64,000 bases of DNA from Maribacter aestuarii (lineage in GTDB: Bacteria > Bacteroidota > Bacteroidia > Flavobacteriales > Flavobacteriaceae), in contig NZ_CP107031.2 in assembly GCF_027474845.2 (NCBI RefSeq), positions 1,998,501 through 2,062,500 on the forward strand, in the 5' to 3' direction. Numbering within the stretch: the first letter of the stretch is position 1; each line of letters starts with the position of its first letter. Positions 45,122 through 53,614 of this stretch are shown here, one piece after another. The notes beneath the pieces are model-generated. The model worked only from the letters and a program-made list of their open reading frames with translations, made no database searches and was not told the origin of the DNA. Position numbers and translations under genes: made by a program.

Positions 45122-48100
45122 TTATATGGTTAAATAGTTAAGATTGATGACGGTTTGATTGTATTGATTGAGATTGTCCAAATAATCCAATTGTATCTGA
45201 TAAGCGTTCTCAAGACTTTGGATATATTGAAAAAAGTCAATTTCGCCATTTTTGAAGCTGATCAGGGCTGTTTTCAGAATTTCTTCCGAAAGTTGCGTGC
45301 CTTCATTTTCATAATATAATAGTGCTTTATCATATTTCTCTAATTGTGCTTGTAATTCTGAATTTCGTGCGTTCAAACGGATTTTATAATCCTTCGACTC
45401 TTCGGATGAAATTTGTTCCGCAATTTTTGCAGCTTTGATACGGGACGCGTTCGCTCCAAAGAATAACGGGATTTTTAGTCCTGCCTGATAGCCATAAAGA
45501 TTGCCTTGCACAGCGCTGTTAGTACCTTGAAAATAGGTCAAACTAACATCTGGAAGTAATTGCTGAATTTCCAATTTACGTTTGGCCATCGCTAAATCAA
45601 TACTGTTATCGTAGTACAATATTTCCTTGGACTCATCAATTTGAGTGGGGCTTAAGGGAACCCGACCAATCGGTATATGTTTAATTAATATACTGCCCGG
45701 TATTTGAAGTTTTTGGATTAATTTGTTTCTGGAGATAAAAACATCTTGCCGTGCTTGTTCCAAAGCAATTTGCACTTGTCTTTGCTTGGAAGACGCCGTT
45801 ATTTTTTCCAAGTAGTTCGTTTCCCCCAATTCAAATCGTCGTTTCGCCATGTAGGCAAAGTTTTGGTATAGACTGTCCAAGTGATTATAAATAGCCTCCT
45901 TTTCTTTAGAATATTGTAATTGGTAATAGGAAGCCGTTATGTCACGTTTCAATACTTTTTGTTGTATATTATAAGCGATTGTATTTAGATTGTAATTGGT
46001 TTTGTTCACTTTCCTTTTAGCAAAGTATACTGTGGGAAATTCAAAATCCTGCTGTACACCAAAAACGTTCAAGGGTAAATTGCCCATGCTCAGGTTATTC
46101 TGGTCATAGTGATAGTATACTCCTGTTTTACCAAAGTCGAAAGCGTTTCCTATCATTGCATCCGAGCGGTCTACGCTCAAATCAACGGCTTTAAGCCCCG
46201 AATTATTTTCAATGGCCAGCGGAATTAATTCCTCCAATCCTAATGCTTTTTCTTGACTGTTTACTGTGAAGGAAAAGGAAAGCGTAACCAAAATCAAAAG
46301 CATGGTCAGCTTTTTGTTTTTAGGTGTTCTCCAATGAGTATCCTCCAGAGAGCTATCCGAATTGAAAATCGAATAGAGGACGGGCAGTACCAGTAAGGTT
46401 AATATCGTTGCCGTGACCAGCCCACCAATAACCACCGTTGCCAAAGGACGTTGCACTTCGGCTCCAGCACTGGTGGAAATAGCCATGGGCAGAAAACCCA
46501 GGGCCGCGGCAGATGCGGTTAAGAGTACGGCGCGCAAACGGTCTTTGGTGCCTTGTTTAATAAGAGCTTCCATAGTTTCAAAAGATTGTTTTTTGAGTTC
46601 TTTAAAATGTTCTATTAATACGATGCCGTTGAGAACAGCGATACCAAAAAGGGCAATGAAACCTACGCCTGCCGAAATACTAAAGGGCATTCCACGAATC
46701 CATAGAAGTAAAACCCCACCCACTGCTGCAAGTGGAATTGCGGAATAAATAATCAGTGCTTGCTTCACGGATTTGAAGGCAAAATACAATAGAATAAAAA
46801 TGAGTAACAGAGCAATAGGAACTGCAAACCATAAACGTTCTTTGGCGCTTTGCAAGTTTTCGAACTGCCCTCCGTAAGTAATTGAATAGCCTACAGGTAG
46901 TTTTACGTTGGTATTTATCAATTGCTGTACATCATCAACAACAGATTGCAAATCACGATTTCGGACGTTTATGCCGACTACGATTCGTCTTCGGGTATCA
47001 TCGCGACTAATTTTGGCAGCACCCTTTTGATAGCTAATTTTGGCAAGTTCGTTTAAGGGAATTTTACCTCCTGAGGGAATATCAACATATAAATTTTTCA
47101 GGTTATCAATGTCCTTGCGATTTTCTTGGTCAAGACGCACGACCAAGTCGAACCTTTTTTCTCCTTCATATATATTACCTACGGTGCGTCCTGCAAACCC
47201 CATGGAAACCATTTCGTTGAGGTCTTGAATGTTCAGTCCGTAGCGTGCGATTTTTGCTCGGTCATAGTTTACGTTCATTTGCGGTAGCCCTACTATTTTT
47301 TCGACCGTTACATCGGATGCGCCCTCAACATCACGTATGAGGTCTTTTATTTCATTTCCTTTTTCACTGAGGATATCAAGATTTTCGCCAAATATTTTGA
47401 TGGCGATATCGGCGCGCACTCCGGTAATCAGTTCATTAAAACGCATTTCAATAGGTTGGGTAAACTCGACCTCCATTCCGGGAATAATAGTAAGTGCTTC
47501 CTTGAACTTATTTGCCAATTCATCTTTACTATCGGCCGATTCCCATTCACTTTTTGGTTTAAGGGTAATAATGACATCACTTTCTTCCATGGACATCGGA
47601 TCTGTGGGCACTTCCGCAGCACCGATACGGGTAACCACCTGTTCTACCTCAGGGAATGTTTCCAGTAGAATCTTTTCAATTTCCGTAGTGGTTTCAATGG
47701 TTTTGCTCAGGGATGTTCCCGTTTTAAGCACCGGTTGGATGACAAAATCACCTTCATCCAGAGTAGGAACGAATTCGCCTCCCATTTTTGAGAAGAGAAA
47801 TGCTGTGCCGATCAACAGAATAACGGCCAGACCTAAGACAATCTTTTTGCGCTGTAACGCCCAATGTATTATTGGGCTATAGCGATTTTCTAACCATCGC
47901 ATCAATCGAACCGAAACATTCTTCTCAGAGGGTCTTGTTGGTATCAAAAATAAAGATGCCGCTACAGGAACGTAGGTAAAGCAGAGCAACATGGCACCGA
48001 TGAGTGCAAAACTAAAGGTCAAGGCCATGGGTTTAAACATTTTGCCTTCAACCCCTGTCAGCGATAAAATCGGAATAAATACGATTAAAATAATGAGTTG

Positions 48101-49468
48101 TCCGAATATGGCGGAATTCATCATTTTTGCAGCACTTTCAGTAGTTATCTCATCTTTTTGTATTTGTAATGCGGTTGGGGAAAGCGAGGACAATTCGGTA
48201 CTTTTCGCCGCAATCTGAAAGGCGATGAATTCTACAATAATGACCGCACCGTCAATGATGATTCCAAAATCGATGGCTCCCAAACTCATAAGGTTTGCAT
48301 CAACACCAAAAATGTACATTAAGGATAGCGCAAAAAGCAGACATAAGGGAATAACTGAGGCAACTACTAATCCCGATCGGAAATTTCCCAACAACAGTAC
48401 CACAACGAAAATGACGATTAAACAACCCAAAATGAGGTTTTCCGTCACCGTGAAAGTGGTTTTCGCAATAAGCTCGCTCCTGTCCAAAAAGGCATTGATA
48501 TATACGCCTTCAGGTAAGGACTTGGAGATTTCTGCAACGCGTTCATGTACCGCATCTATGACTTGCTTTGAGTTGGCGTTTTTTAGCATCATGACTTGGC
48601 CTAACACTTTTTCACCCTGCCCGTTACCCGTTATAGCTCCAAATCTAATTGCGCTTCCGTAGCCCACTTCTGCTACATCCTTTACCAAAACGGGAATACC
48701 ATCTACGGTTTTGATGACGATATCTTTAATATCCTTTAAATCGGTAATCAAGCCCTCTCCGCGAATAAAATAGGCCTGATTTACTTTTTCAATATAACCA
48801 CCACCAGCAACATTGTTGTTCATTTCCAATGCATTAAAAACCTCGTGGGCAGTAATGTTCATGGCGTTCAACTTTTCAGTCTTTATGGCCACTTCGTACT
48901 GCTTTAAATAACCGCCCCAAGTATTTACTTCGACCACACCTGGTATTCCAGATAATTGCCGCTTTACGATCCAATCTTGTATGGTACGCAGTTCGGTAGC
49001 ATCATAGCGGTCTTCATATCCCGGTTTTACATCGAGAATGTATTGGTAGATTTCGCCAAGTCCGGTAGTAATGGGACCCATTTCCGGTGAGCCAAAACCA
49101 TTGGGAATCTTCTCCGAAGCGGATTTTATTTTTTCGGCAATCAATTGACGTGGGAGATAGGTTCCCAAGTCATCCTCAAAAACGATCGTCACCACTGAAA
49201 GACCGAATTTGGTCACTGAGCGGATTTCCGTCACTCCCGGTAAATTGGCCATTTCCAGTTCAACGGGATAGGTGATAAACTGCTCCATGTCCTGCGTAGA
49301 AAGATTGCGGGAAGTGGTAATGACCTGCACCTGGTTGTTAGTAACATCGGGTACGGCACCTATGGGAATCTGTGTGAGGGAATAAATACCAAAACCTATA
49401 ATAAAGGCAGTGAACAAGAGTACAATGAACTTGTTACGAATACTAAAATTGATAATGTATGAAAGCAT
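45122..49468 (-). CDS. CzcA-type heavy-metal RND pump fused to a TolC-like channel
   Basis: 1448 residues. Residues 1 to about 1040 are an RND pump; the TM4 segment reads DFGIIIDGAVIIVE with Asp400, Asp406 and Glu413, matching the divalent-cation (Zn/Co/Cd/Ni) HME type rather than the Cu/Ag CusA type. After a linker, LTMLLILVTLSFSFTVNSQ (about 1054-1072) resembles a signal peptide, and residues about 1073-1448 form a TolC-like OEP domain (LEELIPLAIENNSGLKAVDL; ARQDVFISRNKLIQKL). Thus pump and exit duct are in one gene. An ATG at Met1056 (46303) could start a separate TolC-like protein of 393 residues. Confidence 0.92.
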   Translation of the reverse strand: MLSYIINFSIRNKFIVLLFTAFIIGFGIYSLTQIPIGAVPDVTNNQVQVITTSRNLSTQDMEQFITYPVELEMANLPGVTEIRSVTKFGLSVVTIVFEDDLGTYLPRQLIAEKIKSASEKIPNGFGSPEMGPITTGLGEIYQYILDVKPGYEDRYDATELRTIQDWIVKRQLSGIPGVVEVNTWGGYLKQYEVAIKTEKLNAMNITAHEVFNALEMNNNVAGGGYIEKVNQAYFIRGEGLITDLKDIKDIVIKTVDGIPVLVKDVAEVGYGSAIRFGAITGNGQGEKVLGQVMMLKNANSKQVIDAVHERVAEISKSLPEGVYINAFLDRSELIAKTTFTVTENLILGCLIVIFVVVLLLGNFRSGLVVASVIPLCLLFALSLMYIFGVDANLMSLGAIDFGIIIDGAVIIVEFIAFQIAAKSTELSSLSPTALQIQKDEITTESAAKMMNSAIFGQLIILIVFIPILSLTGVEGKMFKPMALTFSFALIGAMLLCFTYVPVAASLFLIPTRPSEKNVSVRLMRWLENRYSPIIHWALQRKKIVLGLAVILLIGTAFLFSKMGGEFVPTLDEGDFVIQPVLKTGTSLSKTIETTTEIEKILLETFPEVEQVVTRIGAAEVPTDPMSMEESDVIITLKPKSEWESADSKDELANKFKEALTIIPGMEVEFTQPIEMRFNELITGVRADIAIKIFGENLDILSEKGNEIKDLIRDVEGASDVTVEKIVGLPQMNVNYDRAKIARYGLNIQDLNEMVSMGFAGRTVGNIYEGEKRFDLVVRLDQENRKDIDNLKNLYVDIPSGGKIPLNELAKISYQKGAAKISRDDTRRRIVVGINVRNRDLQSVVDDVQQLINTNVKLPVGYSITYGGQFENLQSAKERLWFAVPIALLLIFILLYFAFKSVKQALIIYSAIPLAAVGGVLLLWIRGMPFSISAGVGFIALFGIAVLNGIVLIEHFKELKKQSFETMEALIKQGTKDRLRAVLLTASAAALGFLPMAISTSAGAEVQRPLATVVIGGLVTATILTLLVLPVLYSIFNSDSSLEDTHWRTPKNKKLTMLLILVTLSFSFTVNSQEKALGLEELIPLAIENNSGLKAVDLSVDRSDAMIGNAFDFGKTGVYYHYDQNNLSMGNLPLNVFGVQQDFEFPTVYFAKRKVNKTNYNLNTIAYNIQQKVLKRDITASYYQLQYSKEKEAIYNHLDSLYQNFAYMAKRRFELGETNYLEKITASSKQRQVQIALEQARQDVFISRNKLIQKLQIPGSILIKHIPIGRVPLSPTQIDESKEILYYDNSIDLAMAKRKLEIQQLLPDVSLTYFQGTNSAVQGNLYGYQAGLKIPLFFGANASRIKAAKIAEQISSEESKDYKIRLNARNSELQAQLEKYDKALLYYENEGTQLSEEILKTALISFKNGEIDFFQYIQSLENAYQIQLDYLDNLNQYNQTVINLNYLTI

Positions 49469-49544
49469 AATCCATAGAACTAACGGTTGTGAAAAACACG
49501 ATAAAACCTAAATTTTACCGCATAACTAGTCTGTAAAAAGTGGA

Positions 49545-49943
49545 TTAGCCCTGTCTGGGAGGCTGTAAAAGGCCTTCTTGGGCCAAGGAGTGGTACGAAG
49601 CCTGGTAAAAGTAATTTGCTGAACCATAAGCACCAATTTCCGGCATGGATGAGGTTTCAATCGGAGTATTCAATACGAAGGCATAAAGCGATGCTGATTG
49701 CGTCTGATGTTGAAACGGTAATTGCTCGTGCTGTTCTTTTTCTTCTTGATGCTGTTCATTATGCTCCGCTTTTAATTCCCCATAATGTTTAGAAATGAAA
49801 ACAAGGAAATTGTCACCGTATTCCTCCGCATGGAATTGTGCATGCTCTATTAATTCATCCAGTTCAATAAGATCGTTTAAATGAACATTGAAGCTCTGGA
49901 ACAAAATGAGCATTGAAATCGCTATGGAAACAAGTTTAGTCAT
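49545..49943 (-). CDS. His/Glu-rich secreted protein of the metal-efflux operon
   Basis: 132 residues from the ATG ending at 49943, which places a signal peptide or anchor at residues 1-20 (MTKLVSIAISMLILFQSF). The mature part holds HAQFHAEEYG, KHYGE and HNEQHQEEKEQHEQLPFQHQ, an unusual density of His and Glu. It lies 76 bases before the pump gene on the same strand. A periplasmic metal-binding or sensing role is likely from composition and context but not shown. No named family recognised. Confidence 0.75.
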   Translation of the reverse strand: MTKLVSIAISMLILFQSFNVHLNDLIELDELIEHAQFHAEEYGDNFLVFISKHYGELKAEHNEQHQEEKEQHEQLPFQHQTQSASLYAFVLNTPIETSSMPEIGAYGSANYFYQASYHSLAQEGLLQPPRQG

Positions 49944-50039
49944 AAAATTATTCCCTAAGATAACAAATTTACGCGTTGGTTCCCTTTTCAAATTTCAGAA
50001 GACATTGTGTGACTTTCGAAATATCTCTTTGAAGCCTTA

Positions 50040-52112
50040 ATGTTTTCAATTACTTTTAAAATCATAAAACCCTTTATTGTGAAAAACTATATTTTTCTTT
50101 TCGTTCTAGTGCTTTCAACTTTTGGTCTAAACGCCCAAAAGACAAACTTTTCGTATTTGGATGTCTATGATTTGCAGTACGTATCCGACCCTCAAATTTC
50201 ACCTAACGGTGATTGGGTAGTTTATCGTAGAATGGGATTTGATATCATGGAGGATAAGGCTACCGGAAATCTTTGGATGGTTAAGAGCGACGGTTCCCAA
50301 CATCAAAAATTAACGTCCAGGGAAGAAAGTGAATCCAATGCAACTTGGTCGCCCTCCGGAAACCAAGTGGCATTTACGAGTAACACGGACGAAGGTTCGG
50401 AGATATTTGTTTTTTGGATAGGTTCTGGGAAAATCGCAAAAATTTCACAATTACCTTTTAGTCCTAGTTCTTTGACCTGGTCACCGGACGGCAAACAGTT
50501 GGCCTTTTCCATGAACGTTGAAAAAGCCCCTCCGGTACTGGCCAAAATGCCCAAGAAACCAAAAGACGCCAAATGGGCAGACAGTCCCAGGATTACGGAT
50601 AGGCTCTATCACGAGGCGGACGGCAGGGGTTACATTGCACCCGGCTTTAATCACATCTTCACCATCCCATCAAGTGGAGGAGCGGTAAGACAAATTACTT
50701 CTGGAGACTATCACCATAGGGGAACGCTTTCTTGGAGTGCTGACGGTAAACAGATTTTTTTTTCAGGGAATAGAAATGAAGATTGGGAATACGATTTTAG
50801 GAACAGTGAAGTGTATACCGTGAACGTTGATGACGGTTCCATCAAGGCCCTAACGGAAAGAAATGGGCCCGATACGAACCCTGTGGTTTCGCCCAATGGA
50901 AAATACATTGCCTATATCGGATTTGAAGATAAGGTACAGGCCTATCAAGTGAGACAATTGCATGTCATGAACAGCGACGGAAGCAATAAACACGTTATTT
51001 CCAATACTTTGGACAGGGGAGTTTCCAATATTGTTTGGAACGCAAAGAGTGACGGACTCTATTTTTCCTATGACAATAATGGCAACAGTAAAATTGCCCA
51101 TATAAGTTTAAGTGGTAAGGTAGATGAATTGGCAGACAATATTGGAGGTACCTCGATAGGACGACCCTATGCCGGAGGTTCGTTTACGGTTTCGAAAGGT
51201 GGTACCATCGCTTTTACACAAACTAGACCTGAATATCCATCAGAGTTGGCAATTTTAGGACCTAAAGGAAAAACTCCATCCAAGATAACTGCCTTAAACA
51301 TCGCCTTGTTGGATTACAAGAACTTGGGAAAAGTGGAGGAGGTTTGGTATAAATCTACTTTTGACCAACGTGATATTCAGGGTTGGGTGGTTTATCCACC
51401 GGATTACGACCCCAATAAGAAATATTCTTTCTTGGTGGAAAACCATGGAGGACCTATTTTAAACTATGGAGATCGTTTTTCTGCAGAAATGCAGTTGTAC
51501 GCTGCAAACGGTTACATCGTTTTCTATCCAAACCCACGTGGGAGTACCAGTTATGGTGAAGAGTTTGGTAATTTGTTATTCAATAATTATCCCGGGGAAG
51601 ATTACAATGACGTTATGGACGGCGTTGATTATTGCATCTCAAAAGGAATTGCCCATGAAGACCAGTTGTTCGTTACAGGAGGTAGCGCAGGTGGCATCAT
51701 GTCCGCATGGATGATTGGAAAGAACAATAGGTTTGAGGCAGCTGTGGTCGCCAAGCCGGTAATGAATTGGATAAGTAAGACTTTGGTAGCGGACAACTAT
51801 TTTGGTTATGCCAATTCCAGATATCCTGGTCAACCATGGGAAAATTTTGAGGGCTATTGGAAATTTTCGCCACTTTCTCTCGTTGGTAATATAGAGACTC
51901 CTACCATGGTATTGGTAGGAATGGACGATTTGCGTACACCACCTAGTGAAGCTAAGCAATTGTATCATGCCTTGAAGCTAAGAAAGGTGGAAACGGTCCT
52001 TGTAGAAATTCCAGGGGCAAGCCACGGAATCGCCAACAGACCTAGCAACTTAATTACTAAAATAGCACATACTTTGGCTTGGCTGGACAAGTATAAAAAA
52101 CCCATAGAATAG
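50040..52112 (+). CDS. S9-family peptidase (prolyl oligopeptidase/DPP type)
   Basis: 690 residues. Signal peptide (LVLSTFGLNAQ), a beta-propeller of WD40/TolB-type repeats over about residues 40-420 (for example SPNGDWVVYRRMGF and WSPSGNQVAFTS), and an alpha/beta-hydrolase domain. Catalytic residues are Ser549 in GGSAGG, Asp629 or Asp630 in GMDDLRTPP and His662 in GASHG. Secreted S9 peptidases cut peptides at proline or other residues. The following PH-like gene begins one base after its stop. Confidence 0.92.
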   Translation: MFSITFKIIKPFIVKNYIFLFVLVLSTFGLNAQKTNFSYLDVYDLQYVSDPQISPNGDWVVYRRMGFDIMEDKATGNLWMVKSDGSQHQKLTSREESESNATWSPSGNQVAFTSNTDEGSEIFVFWIGSGKIAKISQLPFSPSSLTWSPDGKQLAFSMNVEKAPPVLAKMPKKPKDAKWADSPRITDRLYHEADGRGYIAPGFNHIFTIPSSGGAVRQITSGDYHHRGTLSWSADGKQIFFSGNRNEDWEYDFRNSEVYTVNVDDGSIKALTERNGPDTNPVVSPNGKYIAYIGFEDKVQAYQVRQLHVMNSDGSNKHVISNTLDRGVSNIVWNAKSDGLYFSYDNNGNSKIAHISLSGKVDELADNIGGTSIGRPYAGGSFTVSKGGTIAFTQTRPEYPSELAILGPKGKTPSKITALNIALLDYKNLGKVEEVWYKSTFDQRDIQGWVVYPPDYDPNKKYSFLVENHGGPILNYGDRFSAEMQLYAANGYIVFYPNPRGSTSYGEEFGNLLFNNYPGEDYNDVMDGVDYCISKGIAHEDQLFVTGGSAGGIMSAWMIGKNNRFEAAVVAKPVMNWISKTLVADNYFGYANSRYPGQPWENFEGYWKFSPLSLVGNIETPTMVLVGMDDLRTPPSEAKQLYHALKLRKVETVLVEIPGASHGIANRPSNLITKIAHTLAWLDKYKKPIE

Positions 52113-52113
52113 T

Positions 52114-52554
52114 ATGGCCGTTAAAAAAAGGCATTGGTTTTGGAATTTGCTGATGGTGATAACCGTAATCGTTTGTATCTCGGCACTGGTAATGCATTAT
52201 AAGAATTGGATTAAACTAAAGCCGGAACAAGTTCAGATTTTATCGGGTTTTTACAAGGTAGATGTCGCCTATGCTGATCTAGATAGTGTGAAGCTCATAG
52301 AAAAAATTCCACCAATGCAGAGATTAAACGGCTTTTCTGCGCTAGAGAAGGAAAAAGGTATCTTTCAGGAATTTAAAGATTCTTTGACGGATAAAAAGGT
52401 GTATGTATTCGTGGACAACATTTCACAACAGAAAATAAAATTAGTCTATAGGGATTCGATTAAGTTGTATGTAAATCATAAGGACTCTCTAAAAACCTTG
52501 GGATTATTCGATTTTCTTCATAAAAAACTGGAAAGTGAAGTCTTGCCCGATTAA
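52114..52554 (+). CDS. Membrane-anchored PH-like domain protein
   Basis: 146 residues. One N-terminal membrane helix (about 9-29), then a beta-rich domain VQILSGFYKVDVAYADLDSVKLIEKI, RLNGFSALEKEKGIFQEF, which follows the bacterial PH-domain pattern (strand, turn, amphipathic C-terminal helix). Starts 2 bases after the S9 peptidase, so it is co-transcribed. The PH assignment is by pattern; function unknown. Confidence 0.65.
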   Translation: MAVKKRHWFWNLLMVITVIVCISALVMHYKNWIKLKPEQVQILSGFYKVDVAYADLDSVKLIEKIPPMQRLNGFSALEKEKGIFQEFKDSLTDKKVYVFVDNISQQKIKLVYRDSIKLYVNHKDSLKTLGLFDFLHKKLESEVLPD

Positions 52555-52636
52555 TATTTATTCCTCAAATTAAAAAGAACCGAATCAATACTATTTATCG
52601 TAATTTATAGTTTTCTAATACAGTTAATAGTTGGTT

Positions 52637-53059
52637 ATGAAAATTGAAAAATCATTGCTTTTGCTCATTGTTTCTCTAACCTGTTCGTTTGGGTTTGGTC
52701 AGCATAAGCTTAGTTTGGATATTAGTGGTGTTAGTTCAGATAATGGTAACGTATGCGTGGCCATTTATCAAGACCAGAATTCCTTTTTAAAGTTCGATAA
52801 GGTTTTTAAGATAGGCTCGGAAAGGGCGGTGAAGGGGAGTACCCATATAGAGATTGATGATATCCCTGTAGGGGAGTATGCTGTTGCCATTTTTCATGAT
52901 GAAAATGGGAACGAAAAACTCGATACCAACTTTATGGGCATACCTAAGGAAGCAATAGCATTTTCAAGGGCAAAAATGAAAATGTTCGGACCACCTAAGT
53001 TTGACGAATGTGCTTTTGAAATAGTCTCCAATACCAATATTCATATTAATTTGCAGTAA
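52637..53059 (+). CDS. DUF2141 secreted protein
   Basis: 140 residues from the ATG at 52637, with signal peptide LTCSFGFGQH. Characteristic blocks are LSLDISGVSSDNGNVCVAIY and IPVGEYAVAIFHDENGNEKLDTNFMG, with GIPKEAIAFS near the end, matching the DUF2141 beta-sandwich. Proteins of this family occur as small secreted partners in Bacteroidota and Proteobacteria; function unknown. Stands alone between PH-like and plug genes. Confidence 0.85.
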   Translation: MKIEKSLLLLIVSLTCSFGFGQHKLSLDISGVSSDNGNVCVAIYQDQNSFLKFDKVFKIGSERAVKGSTHIEIDDIPVGEYAVAIFHDENGNEKLDTNFMGIPKEAIAFSRAKMKMFGPPKFDECAFEIVSNTNIHINLQ

Positions 53060-53087
53060 AAGCAAAGCTACAAAGAAGTGATATATT

Positions 53088-53492
53088 TTAGTCGTATGTT
53101 TTTATGAGGATGACCCCGTTTGCTGCTTGGGTCCCGTAGGAAGCTGCCTCGGCTCCGCTCAATATTTCAATACTCTCTACAACAAAATTATCAACAATAG
53201 CATCTATAGATTTAAAGGAGCTACCTATAATTTGTGAATTAAGCACATACAGAGGTTCTTCCGTAGCGCTAGAGGAAAGAGAATTTGCCGTTTTATTAAT
53301 GATTGGAACCCCGTTTCTAACAATAATTCCTCTTTTCTGACTTATTCTTTGCAATAAAGATATATTGCCCTTGTTCGTCTCCGTTAATTCTCTATTTAAA
53401 TTGGATTTTGAAGTAGTGGTCTGTTTGGAGGAGTTACAACCTGTAGAGGATAGTAGCGTTAGTACTGTAAAGAAGATCAATACTTTTTTCAT
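53088..53492 (-). CDS. Stand-alone TonB plug-domain lipoprotein
   Basis: 134 residues. Lipoprotein signal TLLSSTGCNSSKQ; then a short linker and a plug-like fold: PLYVLNSQIIGSSFKSIDAI, VESIEILSGAEAASYGTQAANGVILIKTYD. The phrase SYGTQAANGVILIKT is the plug end seen in SusC receptors, but no barrel follows. Such proteins may be decoy or scaffold lipoproteins; function unknown. Monocistronic. Confidence 0.8.
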   Translation of the reverse strand: MKKVLIFFTVLTLLSSTGCNSSKQTTTSKSNLNRELTETNKGNISLLQRISQKRGIIVRNGVPIINKTANSLSSSATEEPLYVLNSQIIGSSFKSIDAIVDNFVVESIEILSGAEAASYGTQAANGVILIKTYD

Positions 53493-53614
53493 GTTTTGTT
53501 TTTTCTAATTCTTATAAGATATAAAACCTACAAATAGGAAACCTCATTTTATGTCGGGTATCATCTTTATTATAAAAGCAAGACGAATAAAACTCTTATA
53601 AAAACAAATGGACC

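Noticed and set aside
46413..48662. Long plus-strand frames opposite the metal pump gene
   Set aside because: They lie antisense to clear RND coding sequence, have unlikely composition and no family motifs.
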